Shown piece after piece: positions 63,285 to 64,000 of a stretch of DNA of 64,000 nucleotides. Origin of the DNA: Eutrophomonas brisbanensis. GTDB taxonomy: Bacteria > Pseudomonadota > Gammaproteobacteria > Burkholderiales > Eutrophovitaceae. The DNA is taken from contig JAYQIQ010000004.1 in NCBI GenBank assembly GCA_038141705.1, positions 496,001 to 560,000 on the forward strand. The letters run 5' to 3'. A program made the translations under genes and the position numbers. The notes under the pieces are model-generated. The model had not been told where the DNA came from. It saw only the letters and a program-made list of their open reading frames with translations, and searched no databases. Within the stretch, counting starts at the first letter, position 1, and every line of letters begins with the position of its first letter.

Positions 63285-64000
63285 ATGCTTGAGCATCTCC
63301 AAATCAGAAAACTCACTCCACACTTTGGCGCCGAAGTGATCGGGCTCGATCTCAGTGTGTCCATGAGTAGCGAAGACTTCGAACACATCCGAAATCTATT
63401 TCTTGAGTACCAGTTGCTCTATTTTGGTCAGCAACAATTAAGCGATAGCGATCACGTTCGGGTGGGGCAACAATTTGGAACGCTACAAGTCCATGTTATG
63501 AACCAGTATCACGCGAATCAACATCCAGAGCTTTATCGTTTATCGAACGTAGGTGCTGATGGCAAACCAAACGGTCAGTACCCCGACAAAGGAACGTTAG
63601 CTTGGCACACCGATGCCTCTTGGCAGGCATTGACGGGTCAAGCAACCTTGATTTATTGCGAGATCGCGCCCAAACAAGGCGGAGAGACACACTTTTGCGA
63701 TACCTATGGGCTCTATGATCGCTTAAGCCCCGCCTGGAAAGAACGACTACAAGATAAAAAAGCAGTGCACAGTTTAGATTTTTCGCGTAACCGAAGACAT
63801 GGACACCAACCAATGACGGAGGATCAACGTGCGGCAGTACCGCCAGGTGAACACCCGATTCTTCGAACGCATCCGGATACGAATCGAAAGTCGCTGTATC
63901 TAGGAGATCACGCGGAATACATTAAAGACGTATCCTATGAGGAAGGAAGACAATGGATTGATGAACTCAATACCATTGGAGCAGAAGACGAATTGGTGTA
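63285..64000 (+). CDS. TauD/TfdA-family Fe(II)/2-oxoglutarate dioxygenase, 5' part (runs off window)
   Basis: The frame from ATG 63285 is open to the end of the window (238 codons). It starts EHLQIRKLTPHFGAEVIGLD, as TauD proteins do, and has the iron-binding HTD of LAWHTDASWQAL (His-x-Asp) near residue 108, with GGETHFCDTYGLYDRLSP after it. The second iron His and the Arg that bind 2-oxoglutarate would lie beyond the edge (HPDTNRKSLYLGDHAEYI near 212 is the start of that region). Members remove sulfonates, aryloxyacetates or modify natural products; the substrate here is not known. Confidence 0.9.
   Translation, partial: MLEHLQIRKLTPHFGAEVIGLDLSVSMSSEDFEHIRNLFLEYQLLYFGQQQLSDSDHVRVGQQFGTLQVHVMNQYHANQHPELYRLSNVGADGKPNGQYPDKGTLAWHTDASWQALTGQATLIYCEIAPKQGGETHFCDTYGLYDRLSPAWKERLQDKKAVHSLDFSRNRRHGHQPMTEDQRAAVPPGEHPILRTHPDTNRKSLYLGDHAEYIKDVSYEEGRQWIDELNTIGAEDELV

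Noticed and set aside
63496..63813. 105-residue minus-strand frame at the right end
   Set aside because: Antisense to the TauD gene, which carries the HTD iron motif.
1..64000. CRISPR arrays, insertion sequences, toxin-antitoxin or phage modules
   Set aside because: No spaced repeats, transposase, or phage genes were seen on reading both strands.

Overview
This 64 kb window comes from the chromosome of a free-living, Gram-negative gammaproteobacterium, probably marine. The placement is inferred from gene content and order. It rests on rpoD next to dnaG, yqeY, rpsU and a tRNA-Ile2(CAU), the complete mraZ-to-ftsZ-lpxC cluster, the ffh-ypjD-corB order, diaA-dolP, and a MurE with the diaminopimelate motif. 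I cannot name a genus. No plasmid, phage, insertion sequence or CRISPR array is visible, and no gap between genes exceeds 300 bases.

Layout. 1-1.45 kb: the 5' part of a ClC chloride channel gene and a broken SUMF1-domain gene. 1.6-9.5 kb: tRNA-Ile2, rpoD, dnaG, yqeY, rpsU, then tsaD, plsY, xerD and ogt. 9.5-12.4 kb: a fused TRAP permease with a TAXI-type receptor. 12.5-21.7 kb: rplS-trmD-rimM-rpsP, a secreted hydrolase, ffh, ypjD, corB, coaE, yacG, a Nudix/ThiE-like fusion and a DUF815 ATPase. 21.7-27 kb: argJ, secA, dciA, lpxC. 27-44.6 kb: the whole division and cell wall (dcw) cluster on the minus strand, headed by mraZ and a phased set of probable MraZ boxes. 44.8-49 kb: rnpB, pyrC, rsmI, diaA, dolP and a stand-alone heptose-1-phosphate adenylyltransferase. 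49-54.7 kb: a yejABEF-type peptide ABC transporter whose binding protein has an extra C-terminal membrane anchor. 54.7-57 kb: a small membrane protein, coaX and birA. 57-64 kb: an accessory run on the plus strand (unknown 171-residue protein, enolase-superfamily enzyme, glnS, ThDP decarboxylase-like enzyme, SAM methyltransferase, TauD-type dioxygenase cut by the window end).

Most genes serve core functions. They cover replication and transcription initiation, ribosome and tRNA maturation, protein export, peptidoglycan and lipid A synthesis, and division. The accessory parts are the TRAP-TAXI and Yej importers and the 57-64 kb enzyme run.

The main caution is sequence quality. I count about 19 small frame breaks in 13 genes, including indispensable ones (dnaG, secA, murB, murD, murE, murF). 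In nearly every case the conserved protein continues in a neighbouring frame after a one-base correction, often in a short homopolymer. I read these as consensus errors rather than pseudogenes and give full-length gene coordinates across the breaks. Several genes also appear to start with TTG.
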